A stretch of 64,000 nucleotides of DNA from Beta vulgaris subsp. vulgaris (GCF_026745355.1 NC_079207.1:11475625-11539624), one strand, 5' to 3'. Positions 56,101 through 64,000 are shown, counted from the first letter of the stretch. Made by a program: numbers and translations. Notes: generated by a model not told the origin, from the sequence alone.

Positions 56101-58416
56101 CTTATGAAATTTTTCTCTCCTTTTTTACACTTGAGCGCCTTGATCACCCCGGTTTGTTCTTTGGTCCACGGTTCTACTACTTCCCCCATTATGGGGCAAA
56201 TCCATCTGTTCCTTTGAGGTTGAACCCTCGCGGTAGATGATCTTAGGCGTCTTGCACCTTTCACCTCTTTCTAATTCAGGAAGAGGCCCATTTGTTTCAA
56301 TATGGGGAGTATCTCCATCTCCATTAATGCATTGGAGTTGTTGTAAGCCGTCAATTCCACTGCCGAGAATAAGAGTTCTATGCGCTACCTTCGATTGGAG
56401 ATAAATGGCTTGGGGTCGAGCCACGGTCCCAACTGGTACATAATTTCTCTCTCCTCGTCTTCTACTTCTCTCTGTTTCTCTAGTAGCCAGTTGAGGAACA
56501 CCATGGAATGTTTAGGACATGCGCTGCATCTTGGAGTTGGGGAAAATGAGCAGGCACGATTTTTTTTTATGATACATGAGAATTCTTAGTTTTTCGGGTG
56601 TTGCTTGAGATGGTCTTAGGATTATAGTTTGGACTTCCGTGAACGACAATTCGTTCGTCAATTCTTTTTCTTTCCGGAGATGAGCTTCGATATAGAGGGA
56701 TCATTGGTCTGTATAACAGACATGGGTAGCTCCATTTTATTCGGTCAACATGGGGGGAGAGTAAAAGGGTGATAATGGGGAGACTTGTCGGATGACGGTG
56801 GTGAGGCCAGAGGAGGAGTTATATTGTGGTAAATAGATTGAATCATTTCGTGGAAAAGCCTGGGAAACATGATGTTTACTTTTTTGAAGGGTGGGAAGAG
56901 TTGTAATCTATCCACTAGCTAGGCATATATGTACATATAGTTAACTCCAATATTAGGTTATTTCGATTCTTGAAATATTATATATAGCTATCCACTTCAT
57001 TCAAATATTTATAAGAAAAGGGGGGAACAAAAATTTGATAAATAAGGTCAATATCAACTCAATCCCCTTAAGTGTAGGTGGGATTGAGTTGACAATTTCA
57101 ATTTATTCATCTAAACAGCTCGTATTTAGGCTGGCTAAATCTAACCTTGATTATGCCAGCATGAATGTAACCTAACCCAGTTGGTGCGCTCTAGTGTGGA
57201 GACTCACACCCTGATTCATGTAGGGTGAGAAGTCTTAAATCTTCATCTCGTGAATTTTACACGAAATCAACTAATCAAATCCATTTTTTTCAACAATGTC
57301 ATTCTTCAATCACCATACAAGTAGGTGTGCACCGGTTCAAGACCAAACCAGACTCAGATCGAATAAAGAGGTAGACCAAAATATGTAAATTTCTGGACTC
57401 AGACCAGAATTTTTCCGTCCAGTTTTGGACCTCTTGGATTGAAACTTGTATTTTAAAAAAATATTTTTTTTTATTTTGAACATATATATAAATCTAATAA
57501 TTTTAACAACAAAATAATATTAAAGGTGATAAAGAGTATGTTTTTAACTTTTTAAATTTCGAATTTTGAGGTTGTTTTTAACTTTTCAACTTGTTTTTTT
57601 ACTAAAAACATAGAAATAATGGTCCACCGGTCCGGATTAGAATTTTTGGGTTTTTACCGAACCATACCGGAAACCCGAAATGGTTATGCGGATCGAAGAT
57701 CGGACCAGAATCTTCGATATGTTTCGTTCCAAATAATTTCGATCCGATCTTATTCTTTGCACTGTTCTAACTCCTACATATAAGTACACTAGGTATACCT
57801 AGAGCATATATAGAACAATCTCTCACACATGTGCTTTCCACATGAGCACATGGGTGGAAAAAAACTGTTAGAACATAAATTCACACTTGACTGCATGATG
57901 CAAATTGTATATGTTTAATAGTTTAATGATGACAAGTTAAAATGCAACATTTTTTGTGGAAATATATGCTACAATAACTGTTAAAAGTTTGTTATGGACT
58001 TTTTTGTGGAAATATATCCATCCTGAACTTCTAGTCAACACGCACTAAAGTTCATTTTCATGTTTAGAGAAATGAATATTTTTGCAAGTAAAAAGAGGCA
58101 AATGTATTGGAGTGAGGATGTGAGCACAAAATATTGTATTGTCAATTGTTCATGCAACTCGTAACAATATTTAGGTCATTCCTTAATAATATCCATAATC
58201 CACCGTATTGATTTATTTTTTTTGTTTCCCTAGATAATATATGTTCTTGAATTATTCTTTTGTTCTTGTCGTTTGGCATCTCCTTATAAATGTTTTCTCT
58301 AATTCTATATACATATACAGAAACGTTCACAGAAGCGAAGTTGTGAGAATAGGAGGAGGAAACGCATCAATGCGAAGATGAGAGAGTTACAAATGTTACT
58401 TCCCAACTACGAAAAG
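40805..58416 (+). CDS. bHLH transcription factor gene (partial, exons 1-3)
   Basis: Three exons at 40805-41107, 43065-43175 and 58321-58416 (303, 111 and 96 bp, all phase 0) have GT...AG introns and join to 170 open codons. The protein starts MGDQGGHQFNSSS, has Ser-rich tracts, and ends with the basic region and helix 1, KRSQKRSCENRRRKRINAK and MRELQMLLPNYEK. The last boundary falls where plant PIF/ALC/SPT-type bHLH genes have an intron (after 'LIPN.NK'). The usual His of the basic region (HNLSE) is absent: the aligned residue is Lys, with a shorter segment before Glu, while the Glu and Arg contacts remain. The expected helix 2 exon (DKASMLDEAI) was not found. A nuclear DNA-binding regulator is inferred; whether the gene is complete is open. 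Confidence 0.72.
41108..43064 (+). other. bHLH gene intron 1
   Basis: 1,957 bp, A/T-rich, GT...TTTATTCAG. It carries a Stowaway MITE at 42523-42888. No other feature is recognised. Confidence 0.55.
42523..42888. mobile_element. Stowaway MITE in intron 1
   Basis: CTCCCTTCGTCTCATTTTAT at the left and ATAAAATAAGACGGAGTGG at the right, TA at 42521-42522. The right TA has decayed to TG. Confidence 0.8.
43065..43175 (+). CDS. bHLH gene exon 2
   Basis: Between TTTATTCAG and GTAAGAACA, 37 codons: GPEVKNVDEAKARTKGKQ, PVEPERIPIPHQQLHESLR. A basic, hydrophilic linker ahead of the bHLH domain. Both splice sites fit plant consensus and keep phase 0 with exons 1 and 3. Confidence 0.6.
43711..44130. mobile_element. 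Foldback hAT-like MITE with internal hairpins
   Basis: Long inverted arms: GCAAAAGTGGGTTTTAATTC at the left and its complement at the right, ends TGAATTTTTT/AAAAAATTCA. AATAGTTT (43703-43710) and AATAGTTC (44131-44138) flank it, 7 of 8 matching. Inside are two inverted blocks around GTACCGTCCAC...GTGGACGGTAC and repeated AACCGCTACTC/GAGTAGCGGTT hairpins near 43850, 43920 and 43982. No ORF of its own. Confidence 0.7.
44297..44893. mobile_element. Non-autonomous MULE with palindromic array, third copy
   Basis: Left end CTGAATTTCTATTCATCGTC, right end the complement of GAGGTTTGTTAAATATCGCC. The core, 44502-44575, has GGGCGAACGTTCGGTCAGGA and CCTGGCCGGACGTTCGCCC, folding on itself around CACCCGTGGCG. 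Same family as 32744-34942 and 35317-36171. No target duplication was recognised. The frames across the core are palindrome artefacts. Confidence 0.65.
44894..45800. other. A/T-rich intronic sequence with a decayed Helitron-like tail
   Basis: No coding. At 45758-45780 a CACGCATCGCGTG stem is followed by CATATAG before T, resembling a Helitron 3' end whose CTAG has changed to ATAG. The 5' end was not found. Confidence 0.4.
45850..46885 (-). pseudogene. Old LINE: zf-RVT and RNase H remnant
   Basis: 46885-46517 encodes WKLEIPPQICLFPWLLWW and CHSCPTCIESSLHVIRDC, the zf-RVT block. Further on, VHIYVDASF near 46290 and RDSLGDWLLGFYSLSY near 46210, with scattered stops, match the start of the RNase H domain seen at the end of some plant LINE ORF2 proteins. 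Degenerate to about 45850. Confidence 0.65.
46974..48420 (-). pseudogene. Old LINE: reverse transcriptase and connection
   Basis: From 48420: LGHALICLIPKQPNPKNVKQ, FRPISLCNTMYKLTKKIL, then VDLEIAYDRLE. RSRGLRQGDPMLPFIF-like residues follow near 47950, and HLLFADDILLFGRVDEN (47800) carries the catalytic Asp pair. Connection-domain pieces run to 46974 (WKLGNGYSIDFWVDDWL). Frames are broken at about 47990, 47626, 47517 and 47240. Confidence 0.75.
48421..49614 (-). pseudogene. Old LINE: endonuclease C-terminal half and linker
   Basis: 49261-49058 contains WHLIIILSDHAPLLCKL, the Ser-Asp-His end of the AP-type endonuclease, then SFRFEPMCL. The linker to reverse transcriptase is recognisable but broken by several stops (e.g. 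49043-48816). The N-terminal half of the endonuclease lies on the other side of the CACTA insertion. Confidence 0.65.
49615..50991. mobile_element. Non-autonomous CACTA element
   Basis: It starts CACTACAAAAAAAG and ends CTTTTTTTTGTAGTG, with ATT on both sides (49612-49614, 50992-50994), the 3-bp duplication typical of CACTA transposons. Both arms are packed with about 30 copies of a TTAGAGACGGATTTT / AAAATCCGTCTCTAA palindromic motif; a unique ~300-bp centre (50010-50310) has no transposase. The dense subterminal repeats are where the autonomous element's transposase would bind; that role is inferred from the superfamily. Confidence 0.93.
50995..51247 (-). pseudogene. Old LINE: endonuclease N-terminal half
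   Basis: Begins MTVLFWNSRGLASPTFKPN (ATG at 51223-51225) with LMLDETKTRGNHMKN and SWFLADPVGYAGGILLVWNS: the Asn and Glu of the endonuclease active site are present. It is cut by the CACTA element at 50991, after which the domain resumes near 49614. Confidence 0.75.
51329..54730 (-). pseudogene. LINE ORF2 (endonuclease-reverse transcriptase), one internal stop
   Basis: From MKVDKILCWNVRGINKVN, overlapping the ORF1 end by 14 bases. Endonuclease: Asn in CWNVRG, Glu in LLETK, ISGDFNCVLNRDE, and LFDHSPMMI. Reverse transcriptase: IFSIPEDKSPGPDGFGSGFY, KMDMMKAYDSIDW, GLRQGDPISPLLF and LCFADDVILCSKGD (Asp pair near 52640). Then LPFKYLGVPI and connection. A single TAA at 51881-51883 (DYSVK*IYN) precedes the zf-RVT (CLICGLAEEAQDHLFFNC) and the end LRQLSLVICN. 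All catalytic residues are kept in the first ~950 codons. It nicks the target and primes cDNA synthesis in active relatives; activity of this copy is unlikely without the C-terminal part and ORF1. Confidence 0.9.
54717..56029 (-). pseudogene. LINE ORF1 (gag-like, DUF4283 and zinc knuckle)
   Basis: The start ATG at 56027-56029 sits in a good context (GCGCCATGG). Residues 1-140 run MARGSKAQKTS to DMQTEVDY, then a TGA at 55610-55612, where relatives commonly have Trp (one-base change). The frame continues as NSALICYVIGANPPPNVMEG, the DUF4283 domain (to ~55200), and a CX2CX4HX4C knuckle, CAVCHQLGHSKVEC (55061-55102). A frameshift near 54940 moves the C-terminus to another frame, which ends GNSFEALAVEDDD...PPDEGG at 54717. 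ORF1 proteins bind the LINE RNA in the transposition particle; this copy is broken twice. Confidence 0.85.
56142..56902 (-). pseudogene. Old LINE: ORF1 C-terminal region and 5' part
   Basis: On the minus strand, 56424-56125 reads ARPQAIYLQSKVAHRTLILG, then GDGDTPHIETNGPLPELERG: the variable C-terminal tail of ORF1. It continues past the younger LINE at 51247. Upstream of 56424 the frame is broken and I could not place DUF4283 or a zinc knuckle, so the ORF1 5' part is degraded or truncated. Confidence 0.5.
56916..57321. other. Intronic spacer
   Basis: A/T-rich, no gene or element recognised. Confidence 0.35.
57322..57776. mobile_element. hAT-like non-autonomous element
   Basis: Starts TAGGTGTGCACCGG and ends with the complement of TAGGAGTTAGAACAGTGCA. 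CATACAAG (57314-57321) and CATATAAG (57777-57784) match at 7 of 8 positions, as expected for an older hAT insertion. The interior has CCGG/ACCGG and 'gatccga' words in both orientations; no ORF. Confidence 0.6.
58321..58416 (+). CDS. bHLH gene exon 3 (basic region and helix 1)
   Basis: Between TACATATACAG and GTAAAATT. 32 codons: KRSQKRSCENRRRKRINAK then MRELQMLLPNYEK. The ENRRRKRIN.KMRELQ.LLPN pattern is the basic/helix 1 half of a bHLH domain. The exon ends at the position conserved in the PIF/ALC/SPT group. Confidence 0.75.
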
Positions 58417-59235
58417 GTAAAATTATAAACTTATACATTCTCAATTTCTTTTTAGATGCTACACTTTTGAAATTGCATACTGCTAGACAATTTTTGAAGG
58501 AAAGAGAGATAGAGAGAAAGAAAAATGGAGACCCATGTAATAGGAGATAGCTAAAAAGGATTTATTTCTCAAAAAAAAAAAAAAGAGATGTATCTAATTT
58601 GAAACATCTATTTTTAGAAAGGGTAGCATATACAAAAAGAAACAGAGCAATATTAGCAAAAGAATCCAAATAAAACAGCGAAAGAATCCATCTAAATATC
58701 ATGATACTACATGTTTTCCCTCTTTTAAGCAATTGAGACAAATTAAAAAATATGTGTGTTAAGATTCGAACTAACAACCTCTCCTTTAAGATATAAATAC
58801 ACTAACCAACTAATCTACAAGCACATATTGATGTTTTTATTGAATGTAGAAGTAATTATCTCTATTACATAAGGGAAGGGGGGAGCAATGGTGTCCTCTT
58901 TTGAGCTGACTATTTTGCCCCCCTTTCCTTTCTTAAATCAATGTTTCAAATCTTCAGTAATCTCTATTATGTAAATCAAACTCTTTTCGACCATTGAACC
59001 TGATACACAAATTTTTTCCACTTTATTTGAGCACAAACTTTCTTCTACTGTATATTTCTTACTCTCGATAATATATTTGAATAATGATGAACAAATAACT
59101 AAAAAAAACCAATGAAACATTGATTTAAGAAAAATATAGTTAAAAATTAATAATAATTATAAATATATTTTCAAATTAAAGTTTTTGTAATACTGATTAA
59201 TAACTAATTGATAAAATCAAAAAAGTTAACAGGAC
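58417..59235. other. Intronic sequence after exon 3
   Basis: A/T-rich. No exon with the expected helix 2 sequence is seen. Minus-strand frames here have no protein-like features. Confidence 0.4.
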
Positions 59236-59263
59236 ACGCACGCATAGCGTGCAAAAAATCTAG
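59236..59263 (+). mobile_element. Helitron 3' terminus
   Basis: A GCACGCATAGCGTGC stem is followed by AAAAAATCTAG and a host T: the hairpin-plus-CTAG end of a Helitron. The 5' TC end was not located, so only the tail is annotated. Confidence 0.6.
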
Positions 59264-59322
59264 TGCTTCTTAAGTTGACACACACATTGGACTCCTACAT
59301 GAATTGACCTATCAAGTAAATG

Positions 59323-59326
<4 letters not shown>

Positions 59327-59360
<34 letters not shown>
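59327..59360. repeat. (AT)n microsatellite
   Basis: About 17 AT dinucleotides. Confidence 0.95.
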
Positions 59361-59362
<2 letters not shown>

Positions 59363-59595
59363 CCTCGTATTACAAGTTATAATACCTATTAAGTTTCTGT
59401 TTACCATAATAGTGATAATAAAATATCACAATCAACTTTGCTGCACTATAAAATTTCTAATGGGTCCATCCAACCTTAATTTATGCTTAGCCTTTTATAA
59501 AATAAAAAACACAGTATTACCTATTTGAAGGAGAAATTTGAGAAAATATATTGTAGCTAATTCCACTCAGTTATAGGTAAGAATGGAAATGGAAC

Positions 59596-60219
59596 TAGGG
59601 ATGGCAAATGGGCGGAGCGGATGCGGATACCCCTAAATCCACACCCACCTCCACCTAAATTTTCCATACCCACCACCTACCCGCCAACCATGGCGGGTAC
59701 AAGTTTCCATATCCACCTCCGCCCACGTGGGTATAAGGTTATACCCACACCCGCTCCACCACCCAAGTGGATATCCATTACCCACTTATACCCGCCATCA
59801 CCTAGGTGGATTTTCCACCCGCCCACCTGATTTATTTCTATATATAATCTATCATATAAATTAGTTATTACAAACATCCATTTCAAAGAAAACAAAATAC
59901 ACATTCTTAGTATTCATATTTCTTAATTATTTTTTACAATTTTTTAGATTTATGAACATAATTCTTTATTTTATAAACGGTAAATTAGTAAATATTATAC
60001 GGGGCGGATGGATATGGGGCGGGGCGGGCGGATATTGGGCGAGGTGGGTGGATTTGGGGCGGATGTGACCTCATATCCACAACCTACCCACCACCCATGG
60101 CGGATTTGACTTTTCGTATCCATACCCATCCACTACCCACCAAAGTCATATCCATATCCGCCCCAACTGGGGCGGATGCGGTGCGAAACCCGCCAAATTA
60201 TACCCACCTGCCATCCCTA
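59596..60219. mobile_element. hAT-like non-autonomous element, perfect 8-bp TSD
   Basis: Starts TAGGGATGGCAAATGGGC and ends with the complement of TAGGGATGGCAGGTGGG. AATGGAAC is exactly repeated at 59588-59595 and 60220-60227. The 624-bp interior is rich in ATACCCACC/GGCGGAT words in both orientations and has no transposase. Open frames across it are by-products. The perfect duplication suggests a fairly recent insertion. Confidence 0.92.
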
Positions 60220-61024
60220 AATGGAACGTGCCTTAACTTTATGACTGAAAAAATGATATTACAAACTGTGTCTTGTCGAATTAATTATTTGAAGGACTGA
60301 TCCATTGTATGATACGAGTTTATGCAGCAGATACCTATTTGTCTTAAATATATAGACACTTTATAAACTTGTATAGGAGTGATTTTATTTAATTAATACA
60401 ACAAGTTACCCTTTAGGCCTGAGTAACCTTTTGCCCTAGATTAGTCACTTTTACTTCTATACAAGTGACTCGTTTATGGTAAATAATTATTCTTTGTTTA
60501 AAAATGACTCATTTTGACGTAAAAGAGTGACCCATTTATCGAAAAGTGAATGATATAGCAATTAATTTATTATACCTCGGTAGTCAATACTAATTGAAAG
60601 TTATAAAGTATTGGAGGTCGTCACGTATAATCTAAATGTATATGTTGATATGGGGACATGTAATTCCATTAAATTTTATTAAAAAATAATAAAGTAATTA
60701 TACGCAATGACCCGGGAATTAGCCCGGGCAACAACTAGTTTTCCCCCAAAACGCATGTAGCTAAAATAAGTTTCACTCCCATGCCCTCCTAATCAAGAAG
60801 TGTTATTATTGAATTTTATTTACATATTTAACTAATGGATAATTATGAATAATAATTCAAAAAAAGAGATTGGACTGAAGAAACTCAAAACAAGTTTTCA
60901 TTATCTTCATCAAGAGAGAGAAGATAGAGAGAACCCGTTCGAGAGAAGAAGAAATAAATTATGTTATTCAAAAGCTAACTAATGATAGAAAGATTTCTAC
61001 ATTTATACAAACTATAGCCAATTA
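60220..61024. other. Spacer containing a Helitron 3' terminus at 60711-60738
   Basis: CCCGGGAATTAGCCCGGG forms a stem, followed by CAACAACTAG and a host T (60735-60738 is CTAG). The matching 5' end was not identified with confidence. The rest is A/T-rich. Confidence 0.55.
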
Positions 61025-61395
61025 AGGCTATTTTTAGTTCACTTGAAAATTTCTGATCTGAACTTATCTGATCTTATTTGAACTTATTTTTTCTGATCTG
61101 ATCTGATTACAAGATCTTATCTTTTAGATTTTTCTCAATATATAAGAAAAAATATAGTCATGTGGGTTTGTTTGATTCGTCTCAATGAGTACTTTATTAA
61201 TATTCAATTATTATAATTTTTACTAATATGTAATGAAAGATATTTAATAGTATAATGGTTTTTAAATATAAGCATGATCTGATCTGAACTCATTTTTTCT
61301 GATATGATCTGATCCGAACTTATTTTTTCTGATCTGATCTGATCTGATCTGATTAGATCTGAAATAAGCAAAAATAAGGTGAACTGGACATAGCT
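61025..61395. repeat. Foldback-like element with (TCTGA)n
   Basis: The left arm has TAGTTCACTTGAAAATTTCT and the right arm the rough complement, AAAATAAGGTGAACTGGAC, with TCTGATCTGATCTGATCTGA arrays between (61090-61105, 61330-61352). A related stretch is at 62905-62995. No clear target duplication. Confidence 0.45.
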
Positions 61396-62471
61396 AACTC
61401 TAAGTACTTTGCTGACTAGGATATTACAAATATATAAATAAATCTTAGAATACATTATATCTAAGTGTGAAGAAGTCATTGTCTAGGAACAATCATTTTC
61501 TTTAATAAGTGGGAATAGTTTTCTTAATATTGAAAAATACTCCATCTGTCCATAAAAATCTAAAGACTTGTAGCGACATATACTTTAAGGTGACTAATTG
61601 TAGTGTGGTTATTAAATATTATTTTATTTGAAAATTAGATGTCATAAAAGTTGGTGGGGTTTATTTTTACTACAAGAGAGAGAAAGTTGGGTATTAACTT
61701 TTTATTGATAAAAACTAAAGGAGTGTAGAAATAATACTATATTAATAGTTAAAACATGTCAAAAATATCCAATTTGAATTATCCAATTTTTTAAAAATCT
61801 ATTCTTTCGATGAAATAAATTTGACAAGAGCATCAAAATAATATGTTTCAAAATAATATGTTCGATAATAGTTTATAGTTCATACGGTCCCTTAAAAGTT
61901 CATTGATAAGCTAATAACAACTAATAATTCATTACAAACTCATAATTTACAATAGAAGGTTCAACAACAGCATAACAAATATTTTCAAATAGATAGCAGG
62001 TTCATCTTTACATTAGCAAGTTAGGGTTTAAACTTTTAGGGGAAGCAAAGGGCTGCCAAATCATTTGGGATATTTTTTTTTAAAAAAAAAGCAGTTAAGC
62101 CTAATCATAAATAAAAAATATAGGCCCCATTTACTATTCGGTTATTTTGGATTATTTTATCCAAGCACCCTTAATCCAGTCCTTCAATTTTTCATAAAAA
62201 TTCTATCTGAACATAGTCCGAGCCAATCCGAATCACTAATTTGATATGGATTGGATTGAATTTCATCTTTCTCCAAATAATTTTCACCCCCAAACTGCGA
62301 TTTTATAAGTGATCAGTAATACATTTTTGATGAAAATAATGAAATTAAGTCCAAAATGTTTTCCATTGACCTTATGTAACCTATATTAATACAAGTACTT
62401 ACATAGTGAGCATATATTTTATAAACCATTAATTAATAGGGTTACAATATTATCATATTATCATGAGTAAA
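61396..62471. other. Spacer, possible Stowaway remnant
   Basis: CTCCATCTGTCCATAAAAAT at 61541 with a degenerate complement near 61715 may be an old Stowaway. Otherwise A/T-rich with no gene. Confidence 0.3.
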
Positions 62472-62736
62472 CTAGTTATTAGGCCCGGACTATGTTCCGG
62501 GTAAGAAAAAATCCATTTATTAATATATAATTTTATGATAATAACACTAAATACAACTTAGTCTAGTGGTTAAGACTTTGGTATATGTACTTGAGGTCTC
62601 GGGATCAAACCCTATACTATGCAATTTCTAAATTTTTTTATTGTACATGGATTACATGAACTGAAAGTCCCTAGGAAGAGCACCACGTGGCACAATTTCT
62701 TGTTTATGCACGTCTTTTAATATATTTATATGTAGA
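62472..62736 (-). mobile_element. Short non-autonomous Helitron
   Basis: On the minus strand: host A, then TCTACATATAAATATATTAA at the 5' end, and at the 3' end a CCCGGAACATAGTCCGGG stem, CCTAATAACTAG, then host T. 265 bp, no duplication, A/T target. Inside, GTCTAGTGGTTAAGAC and CGGGATCAAACCC (plus strand, 62562-62612) look like degenerate pol III A and B boxes. Confidence 0.8.
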
Positions 62737-64000
62737 TGCTATTGTTCCCATTCAAAAACAGTTTAACTTGCAACATTCAAATTTTGATAGTCAACTTTGA
62801 CCATTAGATTTGATACCAATAAATGAGGAAAATGATAATACTCTGGAATCATATCAATAACTTTTTTGAACTTGTGACTTATGAAATTGAAGATATTAAG
62901 GTTATGTTCAGTTCATCTTATTTTTGCTTATTTCATATTAGATTAGATCAGAAAAAATAAGTTTAGATTAGATCAAATAAGTTCAGATCGAATCATGTTT
63001 ATATTTAAAAACTCATTATTATTATTAATACTATTATTTACTAGTACATTTGTTCAAAAGGTTTTTCTATTATTGTTGTTGTACTTATCAATTATTAATA
63101 TTGGTAATTATCATTAATCTCGTTGTTATCATTATAAATGTCATTGTTATCATTATTTTAAGTTATTTTGTTGTTATTAAATAATAAAAAATTAAAAGCC
63201 ATGTGCTAAAAATATAAGATTGGGGCAAAAATAAGAAATATATGAAATATGATAGCTTTAATTCATGACAACGAAACTACTAAGTTCGGATTACATTTCA
63301 AAATAAGCTAAGTGCGAGATGCACATTATAAATTTAGATCAGGTATACCTCTTCCTACCGAATTCCAAATCTCTCTAGCTATTTGAAGTTGCACCATATC
63401 AATTTCTTTCTTACGCAAGTCATTGAACATATCACAATCTGCTCTACTTGGTGCAATATTTACAGTAGAATTTATGTTTGTCCTCCAACCAACTAACAAT
63501 TCAATACATGGGAAACCACCATCCATTGATATAGTACAAAAAGAGAAGTCAATTTTTTGAAATGTAAATTTGTCAAGAACAACACTCTGCTCAAGGAAAC
63601 TCTGTGTTCACAGAGCAAAACATGAGCTTTTGTTTTTTTCAAAAAAAAAATCTGAAAATAATGGAGATAGAATTTTTGCTGAAATAATTTTTTTTTTAAA
63701 AAAAACTGAAAATATCAATGTTCATAGCAAATGAGGAGGCTAGGAGAGGTTGCCCGGTGTGCAACATAAAAAAATAAATTAGTTGTAGTACTTAGGTAAA
63801 GTTTCATAGTTGTTTGTACATCATATTATATTTTATATGAAAAAAAATGAGTCGAGTCTGCCGACTTCTCAAGTGTGAAACTTTTTTTCTAAGGGAAAGT
63901 GTGAAATATTTTAGAAGTGCTCTTACAGATTAATGACTTGGGTTATAGAATTATTTTAGTAAGAATTATTATTATTATGATTGTAATTATTGTTGTTGTT
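62737..64000. other. A/T-rich 3' flank of the window
   Basis: No exon for the bHLH gene is recognised. A minus-strand frame at 63326-63526 (MDGGFPCIELLVGWRTN) is not assignable. Near 62905-62995 a 'gttcagttcatcttatttttgcttattt' stretch relates to the element at 61.0-61.4 kb. Short ATTATT runs end the window. Confidence 0.35.

Larger units (their letters stand above)
51262..56127 (-). mobile_element. Full-length, young L1-type LINE
   Basis: A perfect 14-bp target duplication CACTTGAGCGCCTT lies at 51248-51261 and 56128-56141. The minus-strand 3' end has a short A-tract (TTTTTTTT at 51262-51269 on the plus strand). 4,866 bp comprise a short leader, ORF1, a slightly overlapping ORF2 and a short 3' UTR. 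Only two nonsense changes and one frameshift interrupt the two ORFs. It inserted into the old LINE, splitting its ORF1 from its ORF2. No strong homopolymer tail remains beyond the A-run. Confidence 0.93.
45814..56902 (-). mobile_element. Old L1-type LINE with RNase H, host of two later insertions
   Basis: Flanked by GTAATCTACCCAC (45801-45813) and GTAATCTATCCAC (56903-56915), one mismatch in 13, with a T-rich run (poly-A of the minus strand) just inside the left copy. Minus-strand fragments occur in LINE order: ORF1 tail (~56424-56142), endonuclease, reverse transcriptase, zf-RVT and RNase H (~46280-45850). A CACTA element (49615-50991) and a younger LINE (51262-56127) interrupt it; without them it is about 4.8 kb. 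The mismatch in the duplication and the many stops show it is old. Confidence 0.8.
43176..58320 (+). other. bHLH gene intron 2, ~15.1 kb, filled with nested elements
   Basis: GTAAGA...TACATATACAG. Contents in order: foldback element 43711-44130, MULE derivative 44297-44893, an old antisense LINE 45814-56902 containing a CACTA element and a younger LINE, and a hAT element 57322-57776. Nearly all recognised insertions account for about 12 kb of its length. Confidence 0.6.

Noticed and set aside
63326..63526. 66-codon minus-strand frame with MDGGFPCIELLVGW
   Set aside because: Protein-like in places but too short, with no family recognised and no exon signals; not annotated as a gene.
58417..64000. 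Helix 2 exon of the bHLH gene
   Set aside because: I looked for a frame encoding DKASMLDEAI-like residues between splice sites and did not find one.

Overview
This is nuclear DNA of a flowering plant, probably a eudicot. It is A+T-rich and has interrupted reading frames with plant-type GT/AG introns. It is crowded with plant transposon families: L1-type LINEs with DUF4283-like ORF1, Stowaway, Tourist, hAT, Mutator, CACTA, Helitron and mariner elements, and TG...CA LTRs. No bacterial-style operon, rRNA, true tRNA or CRISPR array was seen. Coordinates and repeat matches were read by eye, so boundaries marked approximate may be off by some bases.

Layout. 0-0.7 kb: 3' end of a Ty1-copia element (minus strand). 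0.9-7.3 kb: a repeat-built block in which two ~1 kb direct repeats, each a ~125-bp tandem array plus an antisense LTR-like TATA/R/U5 segment, flank 13 copies of a ~155-bp hairpin-rich repeat. 7.9-11.9 kb: a dead mariner-like element split by a 2,023-bp solo LTR. 12-17 kb: MITEs, an orphan exon-like ORF and a 5'-truncated LINE. 18.2-21.6 kb: minus-strand fragments of two unrelated cellular genes, the 3' exons of a SYP3-type syntaxin and exon 1 of a PP1 phosphatase. 23.2-29.7 kb: a second, diverged copy of the solo-LTR family, broken by a LINE that is itself broken by an LTR-like element. 30-32.3 kb: a MITE and a LINE remnant cut by a Helitron. 32.7-37.9 kb: a Mutator-like family with GC-rich palindromic arrays, a three-level nest of hAT, Stowaway and MULE, and a recent ~550-bp triplication.

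40.8-58.4 kb (plus strand) holds the only candidate host gene that looks intact so far: a bHLH transcription factor with three phase-0 exons (40805-41107, 43065-43175, 58321-58416). The reading frame is open through the basic region and helix 1. The exon for helix 2 was not found before the window ends. Intron 2 is about 15.1 kb. Most of it is an old antisense LINE (45814-56902) that was later hit by a CACTA element (49615-50991) and a younger, nearly intact LINE (51262-56127). The third intron carries hAT and Helitron insertions.

Together the window reads as one gene and a few gene fragments embedded in nested mobile DNA. Target-site duplications fix many boundaries and give a relative order of insertions.
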